DNA of 64,000 bases from Agelaius tricolor. Its lineage: Eukaryota > Chordata > Aves > Passeriformes > Icteridae. The stretch lies in the NCBI GenBank assembly GCA_023055355.1, contig JALJCS010000001.1, positions 100,673,381 through 100,737,380 on the forward strand, given 5' to 3'. Shown here piece by piece: positions 1 to 11,100 of the stretch (position 1 is the first letter of the stretch; the number at the start of each line of letters is the position of its first letter). The position numbers were made by a program, and so were the translations under genes. A model generated the notes under the pieces. The model was given only the letters and a program-made list of their open reading frames with translations. It had not been told where the DNA came from and ran no database searches.

Positions 1-680
1 TGGGGGATGCTTTGGGTCAAAATCCATGCTGGATATAACAACATTTCACCATTGTGGAATACCTCAAAATCTTCAGCAGTCAACCTAAATACATAAAACT
101 TTAAAATATGAACCTGTTTTACAGATTGCCTACACAAAAGTAATATTTACTGTATGACTACACTAGTAATTTTTAAAAATTATAAATACATTTAATATAT
201 TCAAAACTTGTGAAGGATATTGGGGGAATATATTTTTAAAATACCACTGAAAGCCCAGAAAAATCAGAATAATATTTCTCTTTTTCATTATGAAAGTATT
301 TTCTGACATCCTTGAATCATATTCAAACACAGCAGTTACAAAGTGGTGTTGAACACTCAGTTAACTGAACTGTAGGTGACTTAATGAATCAGATTTATAT
401 CACAACAACGTTTCATTAAAATATGAAAAATGACCAATTCTGTCAGAAATCTAGAGGCAGTCTCATGGTTCCAGTTCTGTGAAATTTAAGAATTATTACT
501 TCTTTGTTTTCTTTCTTACTGTACAACGTACACTTCTGTTGTAGGATTTCAGTCATCAGGCAAAACATTTCTTTATTTCACAAAAAATTGTTTACCAGCT
601 CCCTGTTACTCCACTAGTGCTATCTCAACCTTTGCCCTTAGAAAATTACTTTAGATTTCCTTTTTTCCTTTGATGTTCTG
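1..680. other. AT-rich unique DNA, nothing assigned
   Basis: This stretch is visibly AT-rich, with many TTTAAAA and AATATA runs. No open frame above background, repeat family or RNA gene could be recognised in it. Confidence 0.6.
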
Positions 681-1010
681 TTGGTGATTTCACTGGATGC
701 TCAGTACAACCCCATTAACCAGGTTGCCAAGCTGGAGCACCACCTGCCCGATTGCTTTGTGCCAAGCAGAGCTCTGGACTGGTCAGAGGGAGGACCTCTC
801 TCCTTTGTGGGCAAATCAGTGGCCATCTTCACAAGGTCAGGGCTAAAGAATGCAGGCATTGCACATGCAAGTCTGGGAGCTGCAATTTGCCACGCTGCTG
901 CACTGACACTGCCTCTGAACTCCCAACTTGAAGCTGGAGCAGGCATGTCTACCATGCACTTCACTATAGGCATATCCCAATTAATTGTTTTATTTTTTTG
1001 ACTCAGGTAA
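681..1010. other. GC-richer island, open on both strands, unidentified
   Basis: This block of about 300 bp is clearly richer in G and C than its flanks. It is open on the + strand (681-1001, 106 codons) and on the - strand (701-1069, 122 codons). The + frame reads through a stretch containing DAQYNPINQVAKLEHHLPDC and is richer in Ala, Gly and Leu than the chance ORFs elsewhere. I do not recognise either translation. It has no CR1 tail, LTR end or poly(A) tail that I can see. It could be a decayed retrocopy, an old unclassified repeat, or a conserved non-coding element. Being open on both strands argues against reading either frame as a gene without other evidence. Confidence 0.3.
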
Positions 1011-2699
1011 GATTCATGCTGAGGCAGGAGCTGGAAGTTTCTAACTTTGGTGTCTGAATTAATTACCACAGAAGAGACAGGAAAGAAGAATCAAATTGCA
1101 ATGTACAGCACCTTTATGACAGGAATCTAGAATTTCTTTTCAATGTGGTCTTTCATATGTATTTATAGTGTCTTTTACCTCAGCCTGAGTCAATACTACC
1201 CCATGGTGAAAAACACATACAAAAATATGTCTGTTCTTCCATCACTGACAACCTCCATTTGTGTCTGGGCACAATTCATTATGTTCTCATTTTTCTGTTG
1301 ATAGCCCGGCTTCCAGGGAAAAATAGTCTTTTTTTCATATAAATTCATGCTTTATTAGGTTATTTTACTTCTCTCTTATTTTTAAGTTTCTTTCACAAGG
1401 GGCAATTTACAGACTTCTCCCTAATCTTTTCTGAAGAGAGATTAATTTGGTTGTGTTCAGAAGCAAAGGCATAAGTAGACTGTACTTCTGGATAGAAAAA
1501 CATCAGCAACACAAAGCCAGTTTTTTGTCAGATTATCTACAAGTCACTAAAGATAGAGCAACAAAAAAGTATTCTGTTTCAGATTCTTAACCGTGTGAGA
1601 GAAATGTACACCTTAATGTCTGTAACCATCAAGAGCAATAAAAATGTTAATTCAGGTTTTGTTTTCTTAATATTCAGAGCAAATTATAGGACACGGAGGG
1701 AATGTCAACCAGACTGACAAGTAGCCAAGAGTGTTCTAATTCTGTTTTTGCTGCTGACTGGGTTGGTATATGTGCTCCCAGTGACAAGGTAGGTAATTTT
1801 CATACAGCTCCACAGCCTCTTCAGCCGTGGTTTGACAGCATCTGCCCTTCGCATCATATGTTTGCATGGTTTTTTGTCACTCCCAAGGACAAAGCAGCAC
1901 CACAGACTGTTGCAATGCATGTTTATCACAGGCATCCCACCTCCCTGAGGAAGAAAAGAATCTTAAGGCAAATATTGACATGAAATCCAGAAAAAATCAT
2001 TGTGTCTTACAGATAAAACAGGACAGTGATTTAATGCAAGTATCATTTGTGATTCCAGATTTGAACTTATCCAGTTATGCTGAGAACAGTAGCCCTATAG
2101 AGAAAACAGGGAGGGGGCTTTGAGATGCAAAAATTATTGCAATAGCACTGCAGAACTATGGGCTAAAACTATTATATTCTTAGTGTATCACACTGTTAGC
2201 TACCATTACTGAAGTATTTACCTCTCACAACAATTGCAATGGAAGGAACCGACCTGTAATCGTACTAATCATGTAAGAAGATGTTCAAAAGATGGCAATT
2301 TATTGTGGGTTATTTCATATTCTTCTCTCAGGATTTATTTTGCCAAAGGCACTTGGTGAGCTCCTTTTTAGCTTTCATGTAAGTCTAAATATATCAGAGA
2401 CTTCCAGAGGGAATGACTGGATTTTGATGTCAAATCATTCTTTTTTTGGTCTACATGGCAACAGTACAAAAGGTGTTGAGGCTTGTCCAGGTCACAGGTG
2501 TTGCAGAATTTGCCTAATTAAAAGTCCATTTGCTAGCATTTGTGAATGAAGAACACATTCTACTGCACCAGCTTGACTTGTGCCTAAACAGTATCATGAA
2601 ATGTCTCTCCATGATAAACCTCCTTCCTTTGTGAGTGGTATGATTGCCTAGATATTAATATTAGTTTTGACATCTGTTGCAATGTATACATGACATACA
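1011..2699. other. Unique DNA without a supported gene
   Basis: Mostly AT-rich. A slightly more balanced patch lies at about 1680-1960 with overlapping short frames on both strands (1702-1983 + and 1705-1935 -), neither recognisable. A further 85-codon frame at 2292-2549 has no feature that lifts it above chance. Confidence 0.5.
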
Positions 2700-2775
2700 T
2701 ATATCTCTGTGTGTATATATATACACAGAGTATCTCTGTGTATATATATATATATATACATACACACACACATGT
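2699..2775. repeat. Imperfect TA/CA/CTCTGTG microsatellite
   Basis: A dinucleotide-rich tract built from two related blocks: CTCTGTG followed by TA repeats and ACACAGAG, then TCTCTGTG followed by a longer TA run and CA repeats. The first block is nearly self-complementary. The Tyr/Ile-rich ORFs that cross the tract in both directions are artefacts of the repeat. Confidence 0.85.
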
Positions 2776-3789
2776 ATGTATTTGAATTAACTATTTACTT
2801 TATGGTTATAAAGTTATTCAGATTAAAACTAAAGTGTTCACTCCAGCTATATCAGATGCCTCTTATTTATCTTCCAAGACTCAAACAAAAAAAGTTATTG
2901 TGGAAATACTGTGTTTCTGATTCATGATTAAAGGTTCATCTTACAAGTAGTTTGTGTCCCTAGTCATAATCTCATAATAGCTTAGTCAGGTTTAAAAAGC
3001 TTTACTGAAAAATGATAATGTATCCATTACAATAAGAACCAAAATGTCATTCTTATCAGAAATTATTTAGGATTTGCTCAGTAACATCCCAACCCCTTTC
3101 AACTAACCAGTCAGGCTGAAGAGGAAGCAGTAGGTGACCTCTGGCTGCCTGTTATGGGTGGTGTTATGATCCATAACCTCCAATGCACATCTGTGGCTAA
3201 AGATATAACTCTAACATACAATGCACAAGTTTTTAAAGTAAAACCATCTCACAGCTCCACAGGTCTAAAGAGGGCTGACCAATTCTTACCCTCGTAACTG
3301 GTAGTCCCTCTTGTACTCATTGATAATACCTTTCTCTGGCAGAGCCTCCAGAAAACTATGAGGTTTTTCTCTGTTTGGTGATTGTCATTTTTCAATGTTT
3401 CAATTCCATAAAACTATGGGGTTTTTATTTGTGTCAAAATAATCTATTAGAAAAAGAAACACAGCACCTTTCAAATAAAATTCTGCCAAGAATCACATGA
3501 AGTACAATACAAGCTATGCAATCTACCTTTGTGGAATCACTTCTAACATTTACTAGTTTTTACCAAAAAAAAAAAAAAGGCAGAACAATGTGTAAGGAAA
3601 CAGTTTAGCTTATTTGGGTGATTTTTGTAGGATCTGATTAAAACACTACTTGAATGAATCAGTTTTTCTGTATGACAGTAAAGTTTGGGCCAGGACTCTA
3701 CAAAAAGGCAAAGGCAAACTAGATCAGGGACATTAGAAGGTGTACATGCCCCAGCACTGTCAGTGTTTTCCCCTCAGTCTCCATCACCT
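2776..3789. other. Unique DNA with a 14-A run
   Basis: No gene is supported. There is an A14 homopolymer at 3565-3578. The segment 3060-3380 is less AT-rich than its surroundings and is unassigned. Confidence 0.5.
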
Positions 3790-4045
3790 CTTGAAAGCCA
3801 GGAGTGAAGAAGTGAAGCTCAGCCAGCAAATCACAGGGGAAAAGAATCTGTGCAGAGGTTTTTTTGGGTTTTTTTTTTTGATCTTTTTTCCCCTCATTAC
3901 ACCAATCCCTTCTAGTTGGCAATAAATTAATTTTTTTTTTGAAGTAAAGTTTGTTTTGCTCATTACAGTAATTGGTAAGGGATCTCTTTGTCTCTATCTC
4001 CACAAACAAGAAACCATTTTCTTTGTCTCTCTTTCTTTCAGACTC
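3790..4045 (+). mobile_element. Degraded avian ERV LTR, 3' part
   Basis: The segment follows the order seen in the better copies at 30685-30956 and 37396-38458. A GAAG.TGAAGCTCAGCC stretch is followed by a T-rich tract, CTCATTA, an AATAAATTAA block with the polyadenylation signal at 3921-3926, a TTTGTTTTGCTCAT.ACAGTAATTGG stretch, and a TCTTTGTCTCTATCTC tail. It looks like the R/U5 end of an old, diverged LTR, lacking its 5' half. Both ends are uncertain and there is no visible target-site duplication. The family assignment comes from comparison within this window and from recollection of avian LTRs. Confidence 0.6.
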
Positions 4046-5232
4046 TAATGACAGAAGTGCAGAATTTCTTTTACAACTTTAAGCTGAATTAATCTCTATT
4101 TTATTCATTTCCACTCTTTTGAGAGCTTTTGTCTTTTTCCTCAGTCTTGCAGCTCCTCCACAGCTTCTCAGGTTTTCTGGCACTTCCATCACTTGGATTC
4201 ATATAATTTCCTCTTTTTTATCCAGCTCCCATCACATCTTTTATGTTGCCCCTTGGGAAAGAAGGAAGAAGAAAAAATTTGAAGAAAGCCTCACTGTCAT
4301 GTGTATTTTAAATGAGGGGAAGACATTTACTTCTGGGGATGCTTTCCAGTCTTAATGATCATATGATTCTATTTGGCTTTAGTCAGCTATCTGGTTTATT
4401 TGGTTTAGGTTGGGATTGTTTTACTGGCTACATGTGAGTGACAAGGCATATCAATAATTTCCCCTCAGACCTTCTGCAAAAACTCTTTGGCAATGAAGCA
4501 TATGGCTATACATATCCAAAAGCCCCAGGAAATCAGAGATCACTGTGGTGGAACAATAAAGAGATGAATAAATCAGGCCAGTTTCAGACTTCAAAACAGC
4601 ACTTTTGAGGGCTGACATTCATTGACTCCATACTTGCTGCCAAGGCTTAGTTCTTACTCATTATCTGTCATTATCATTATATATTCAAATAATTAGTCCT
4701 TGACAGCCTCACCCTCCACTCAGTGTCAGTGAATGGCACTGCTGTGGCTGGCAGTGAAGGTCACAGCCCTCACAGCCTCAGTCTTCAAGGCTGGCTGGCC
4801 AGGCTGGAGTGATATTCAGTGGAGGAGGTCAGTACTGAAGTGGGTGACCTCTTTCTTCTCTTCCTTACCCATTTCATTCTGGATGTCTTTCAGTTCCTTT
4901 TCCAAAGAAAGTAGAAAGTTGATAATATTTTTCAGATAAGGACTTATTTTAGTTTGCTTCCTACTCATTCTGCAAGAGGACTGCAATTATACCAGATTTC
5001 TTTCCTAATTACCCTGATCACTCCTTTTCTTTATATTTTTTTTTTGGTCTTGCAGATTTTACTACTTAAAACATGTTTTGATGTTTACTCTATTGTTCAG
5101 TGTAAACACAAGTCCTCATTTACAACTTTTTTGGTTTTGTGTCATTCATATATTTAGGCCCAGTTTACTCTTGGTAGCATTACTGTGCTATTACTGCTTA
5201 TACTCTGTTTCCTGTTACGCTGCTTACATGTT
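4046..5232. other. Unique DNA; small minus-strand ORF, otherwise nothing assigned
   Basis: A GC-richer patch lies at about 4690-4870. On the minus strand an ATG at 4966-4968 opens a 50-codon Lys/Glu-rich frame that stops at 4816-4818 and contains KELKDIQNEMGKEEKKEV. The ATG follows a CTCTTGCAG that resembles a splice acceptor. Frames of this length are expected by chance and I do not recognise the product, so it is not called as a gene. The rest is AT-rich. Confidence 0.45.
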
Positions 5233-5766
5233 TGTCATGCTTTCAGCTGGGATAGAGTTAATTTTTGAACCTGCAGTTGATACAGTGCTGTGTTTTGGGG
5301 TTAGAGTGAGCATAAAATCGACAAGAGACTGATGCTTCAGTTGTGGTTGGCCAGGGCTAACATTAAGCCAAAGACATTTCAGTCCCTCATGCCATCCTGC
5401 TAGCAAGGATGCTGAGGGTGCACAAGAAACTGGGAGGAGACAAAGCTGTGGCAGCTGACCCAAGGGGTGTTCCACACCACCTGGTGTCATTCTGAGCAAT
5501 ACAACTGGGGTGAGTTGGCTGTGGGGTGAGGACCCACTGCTCAGGGGCCAGCTGGGCATTGGTCAGTGGCTCTTAACCAATTGCATTGTACATTACTTGT
5601 TCTATCTCCTTATTTTTCCCCCATTCCTTTTTCTGTCTGGTTAATAAACTGTCTCTATCTCAACCCACAAGCTGCACCATTTTTCCCTATTCTCTCCCCA
5701 TCTCTCTGGAGGGGAGTGAGGAAACAGCTGTGGGGATTTTAGCTGCCTGCTGTGTTCAAGGTAGGT
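5233..5766 (+). mobile_element. Solo avian ERV LTR (second family)
   Basis: The left end begins TGTCATGCTTTCAGCTGGGA and continues into GATAGAGTTAATTTTT, the characteristic 5' start of a widespread avian LTR of roughly 500-550 bp. Further landmarks in the right order are GTGCACAAGAAACTGGGAGG, CAGCTGACCCAA, a GTGTCATTCTGAGCAATA block, AATTGCATTGTACATTACTTG, the polyadenylation signal AATAAA at 5643-5648 inside TTAATAAACTGTCTCTATCT, and the closing GGGAGTGAG...TTTTAGCTGCCTGC. The length (about 534 bp) fits a complete LTR. No internal retroviral sequence flanks it on either side, so it is a solo LTR left by recombination. The right end is eroded and I could not find a target-site duplication. 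Family placement (ERVL- or ERVK-like) is left open. Confidence 0.85.
5643..5648 (+). promoter_or_regulatory. LTR polyadenylation signal AATAAA
   Basis: An intact AATAAA sits in the conserved TTAATAAACTGTCTCTATCT block of the solo LTR, where the family places its R-region signal. Whether it is used is unknown. Confidence 0.6.
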
Positions 5767-6929
5767 AAAGCCCATTATATCTTAGCCAGCTTCTACTCCT
5801 CTGTCTGCAACACCCCCTTCATTTGGCTACAAGCTCTCTGTAGTCCTATATATCTATCTTTTCTCCACCTAATTATTCTTCTAGTAATGGCTGACTGATA
5901 TAGAACTTTCAGCTTTCACACATCATTTTTGGCCAATTACTAGTTCTGAATTCAATCTATGTGACATTATATAAGGATAAGAAAAGAATAGTCTATAGGA
6001 CTCACATTTTATGCCTCCTAATATCAGTACATTTTTGAGTTTAAAAAATGAAAGGATGTCTTGTATAAAATTGTGCTGAAATAGTAAAATTAAGCCTTAG
6101 AATGAATACTATTCATATGTGTATCATAAGCAAAGCCTAGTCATAATTCATTTTTAAAATTATAACAATCTTAAAAAACTAGCATTATTTTATTAATACT
6201 GAAAATACTTAATCAACCAGTGATCATCAGTAATTACATTAATAATGCTATCATGAATAAAATAATAATCTTTGATACTAATATGATTACAGCAAAGGTC
6301 ATGAATAAAAAATCTGGTAATGCAATAAATAGAGCCTCTTGAAAATGCTGATATTGCTTCATGTGCCTTATGGTTTTAATTTTATATTTAATTTTTTTTA
6401 ATGGGACAGAACAACAGAAACACGATGAGTTGCACTGAAAACTGAAGTACAATCACCAAAGGGGTTTTGAGTTGAACCAAAGTACCATAATGGTTTGAGA
6501 CCTTTGTGATATTCCTCAAGCGTGGCTGTATCTGTCCCACTTTTCTCCAAAATGCACATTTCATGATTAAGCTGTTTCCTGAAGTCATGAATTTTTTATG
6601 ACTACATTTTTCTTTAATGAATGTTAATATTCTGCTTCAGAATAGTGCAGCTAAATCTTCAGGGCAACAAATTTTAGGCACCAAGACTAGTTAGAATGGT
6701 GGCAGTTTTGCAGGTAGTTCTTTGAAATAATCACTCTCCCATTAGTGGTGTGCAATGTGATGCATGGTTCATGTACACTTCTTTCACTTCTCATCATAGA
6801 ATGGAGAACAAAGAGTAGAGCACACATGTGGTCAGTAATAACCAGGAAGGAAATTTACATAATTTATAGCTTTGTCATGTTAAACATTCTGCCTTAAAAC
6901 CTTTTCCAGTAACACATGCCTTGAAAATG

Positions 6930-6966
6930 GCACATAAAATAAGCACAGGCACATAAAATAAACACA
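6930..6966. repeat. 19-bp tandem duplication, two copies
   Basis: GCACATAAAATAAGCACAG is followed directly by GCACATAAAATAAACACA. The one mismatch suggests an old slippage-type duplication. Confidence 0.8.
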
Positions 6967-8130
6967 TTCCTTGACTTTAGGAAGCCAATGACAAGTAACC
7001 TCAACAATATAATGTAGCTATGGAGAGGGACCATGATACTTCTTTAGTATGACTTCAAAGAAAGGAGATGCATTGTTAATTACAAAATATTGATAATTGA
7101 GTCAACTTAGCAGCAACCTGTACTTGGAAGAAGAAAAATCTTCTAGATTTTTTCTAGGAAGAATTTAGATTTATTTTAAATGATGGTTTTACAGCTTATC
7201 TGCATAACTCAGCAAAAACTGCATCACTGCCAAAACTTCAGTAATAACAGAGCACAGAAAGGAATATCCTACAGAAGACCATGTTCTTCATAATTATCTT
7301 AAGAAACAGAAATAAACTAGACAGTGGAAAGCCACAGTATGCTTGTCACTTATTAGCTAGTTAAACTTCCTCTTGCTATGGACTATAATTAGCTTGTCAC
7401 ACCATGTTCTGATTCTATATCATGACAGATCAGTTCTTCTTGAGTGATACTCAACTCTGATTTCATTCTCACTGAACACATTATATTTTGGAGAAAACAT
7501 GTCAGTGTGAAAAAATACACCAGAGAATTTGGAAAGGGATGTGAAAACACATCTTTTCCTTCAATTTCTTCTTGCATTTAGCACAAGACATGGGGGGAAA
7601 GAGGGGTATTTTCCATTTTCTTTTAGTTGAATATATTTTCTTTTAAAGTGTAGCTGTTGGGTAGGTCACACATCTTTTATAAAATAGCCCACAGGAGGGT
7701 ACCCACAAAAGAAATGCATGCTGCCTTTCTTCATCTTAAGGGTAATCAAGTACTTCAAATCTCTCAAGAACAAACCTTAAATACTAGATAGGTTAATTTT
7801 TACCTTTCCTGTTCAAGTTATACCACTGAGGAGCAGAGAACAGATTCATAAGTCAAAGAACTGAAAAAAGCCAAGTAAGAAAAGCATAATCTCTACCCCT
7901 GTTACAACCAGTCTGGAAAAGGGGATTCTGCTTTCATGTATTTGCTCCAGGAATTTAATGTTATTGTTTATTATCCAGTGATCAATATACAGAACTATTT
8001 AGTTCTGTGGTAAAAATGGCTTGAAGAATTTGCCATCTTTCTCACAGATGTCATAACATTTACATGCTTTGCTGCAAGTTTAAGTCATGCAAGAAGGAAG
8101 CGGACAGAACACGTAGCCACCACTGGCACT

Positions 8131-8148
8131 GTTAGCTGTGTTAGCTGT
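8131..8148. repeat. 9-bp tandem duplication GTTAGCTGT x2
   Basis: Two exact head-to-tail copies of GTTAGCTGT followed by a partial third (GTT). Confidence 0.8.
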
Positions 8149-11100
8149 GTTTTCCAAAATAGTTAGTGAAACATCTTGGAATGCCTTGCTGTGTACTATG
8201 CATATCATGGACATCTTTACTGCATTATGGGACTTAGGTGGAAGTATTGGTTTCATGACTTTTAAAATCTTGGCAAAAAGCACATTATTAGGATATTTGT
8301 ATGGGACAGTGAATCAGTAGCACTACAGGCATCAGTTGTTTCAGGTCAAACAGAAGGGCATTTGTCCAGCTTATGCACTAGATGGAAACTGAACAGAAGG
8401 ATTTTCAGGATGGTATCTTTTATTATCTTGCTCTAGACTGTTTTTATAATATAATCAGACATATGGCATCTCTTTTGTTTCATAACTATCCCTAACTAAA
8501 ATCTCTCATGGTCCTGATTCAGACACATTCGGAGGACCTACTACCTAAATCTATGTGTGATTTATCAGCTCCTTATTCATCCAAACCCCTTTTTAATTAT
8601 GTATTCCACATGCAGGATAGGACACAGTGAGTAATGTGTTCAGTGAGAGTTTTCCAACGGTCTGCAGTCATTTGTAGTGTATTTCAGCAGAAATACACTA
8701 TGATAATCTGAAGACCTCTCCTTGCTGTTGACCTTTAAATGGGTCAGGCTTGACTAACTTTTACTAACCAGCACTGATAAATAAAAGGATCACTCAAATC
8801 TTAGTACATATAGCAAAGCCTTCTGGCCTGGGTACCATTTAATTTTGGGGAAGTCGACATGTTGTTGCATAAACAGAACATTAGTATGACACTGTCAGAA
8901 AATAATGTTGTTGTACTTCACACTTTCGTGCATTTTATGCTCTGAGATTTTTTGTTATGTCAGCAACTAGGGGCCAACAGCAGTTCCATCTCCATTGTGA
9001 TTCTATGCCCTTCTTGTGTGGAGAAATTTAAGCCTGTCCATGATATTAATCATGTGTGTGCTCATGATTACTTATATAGTTATAACAGATTCACATTGAT
9101 ACTTTTTAGAGCCAGAAAGATTAATATCTTGTTACACTTCACTCTTGTGAGCTCAATTTGATCAAATTTTTTTTTCTAGAAAGGCAAATATTTGAAGACA
9201 AGAGATGAAGAACTCACTATTTATCTTGGTATTTTTATTAGCAGCTTTTCATGCTTATTATTCAAAGCATGCTTCTCAATTTCAAATGTAATTTTTTTGC
9301 TTCAGCTGCTAGAATTTTTTTCTTCATATGCCTTTTCCTCATAGAATGCTAAGGTTTCAGAACTTGACTTTTCCTCCTCAAAAAGGTACAAACACCACGT
9401 AATATACACAACTCCTTCTCCAGTTCTCCTTAGACACATACAAACTGAGTTTTTAAAGAATATGTTTTTTTCCAAAATTTTCTGACATAAGACTGATTCT
9501 CTTTTTGAATTATATCTTTTGGCTTTTAGCATCATTGTAGGAATGGATGCATTTGACTTTGTATGTACTGCTCTAATGTTAGCTGCACTCAAATGTGGCA
9601 GTAAAACTGCTCTCTATTCTTGAACACAAGTATTGTATTTTTATTTGAAATTATTGTAACTATCCTTTATTTTTCACAAAGCTTTATGCTGAGAACACAT
9701 GCTGAGTTATTTGGTCACAGCCTGTATATCCTATGAATTGTTCTTACTAGATCTTTTACGGAATATATGACTATGTTAAAAAAGCCTTAATCAGCTACTA
9801 AATGATCCATATCACTCTGTGTATCAGCTCCTTTTCCAATATTATTTATAATTTCTCCATTTTTATGCCACTCTTTTATGTTTAGCAAAAGTTTTTTCAT
9901 ACTTTTCATTATTTTATATGATTATTGGGAAAAGCTGGGGAGCAATAGGTCTTTTATCAATGCAAATAGAACTGAAATACAAACAGTCTCACTTGAGGGC
10001 AAGTCCCTATTAATAAGGGGTTTTTTTTCTCAGGCAGCCCTCCCAATAACCTTTTGGTCCTGTGTGGTTCAGATTTGCAGCTGTTTTGTCTTTAAATCAG
10101 AACGCTATGCAGTATGAAGCTGAACTGAAATAAAAAGTGGAATGCTGCCAAATGGCTTCAACTGCATGGATGGCTTGGCCAAGGTAGAGCTCGAGTGCTG
10201 CAAAGGAACAGGATGGCTGTCAGCTGAGCTGCAGTGCAAAGGAGGGGCTTGAGTGGGATGCTGGGTGGAGATAATTATTCCTATGCAGGCTTAACTGCTA
10301 CTGTCATGTTCCATTAAATTGTGCAAGATAGGTTTTCTCTGTGTCTGCCTATTGTGGAAGTAGCATTCAGGGGAAAAGGGTGAGTGTGCAACTAGTAACA
10401 AATGCAAGCTTCTGTGATGTCTTGAAGTCACAAGGCCTGAGCTGTGTTAACATTGTATTTGTATTCCTTTGCCAAAATGATTTTTGAAAGCCGAGAGAAT
10501 CATTCAAAATAGAGAAATGCAGCAACTTGTATCCAACTTACTAGAATTTCTGCAGAGCCAAGATGTAAGGCAGTAGAAATCATGTATAAATTATGTAACA
10601 GAAAATAATTCTACACATTAATGACAGCTAAACCAACAATCCTTTCACTTTAATTTAATATATTCCCTTTGCATTACTTTGGCTAATTTTAGAGCAGCTA
10701 GTAAGCCTTGTGCTTAAAGTCCAGGCTGTCAGACATAAAATGAAAACTGTCAAGGTTCATTTCATATTAAAAGAAATGCAGATATAATATCTTTCTTTAA
10801 AATATGTAGATGAGTTTTTAATACATTCTAGACATTGCCCAGAACTGTGAAGAGTGAGTTAGCATGCTGAGAACATTAAACTAAATAGAAAAATTGAACA
10901 GAGACCAACATCTCTGTGCAGCAGATAGACAAAGGAACATTATGACACTCTCCCCAGAATATTCACTAAAACATTAGGAATAGCTGGGAGCACACTAACC
11001 AGTCCTACTGTTCAAATGTTTTTTCACAAAAATAGCAGAGGACATGGACCCTGAACTGTGTCTCTTCACAGCATCTTGGTATCCTGATGGGATAGAGGGA

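Noticed and set aside
3286..3385. Minus-strand segment with a GAGGGTAAGAAT donor-like site after a short open frame
   Set aside because: The frame is under 30 codons, no good acceptor is seen upstream, and a GTAAG is common by chance.
5224..5559. 111-codon minus-strand frame
   Set aside because: It is antisense through the solo LTR at 5233-5766 and has no independent support.
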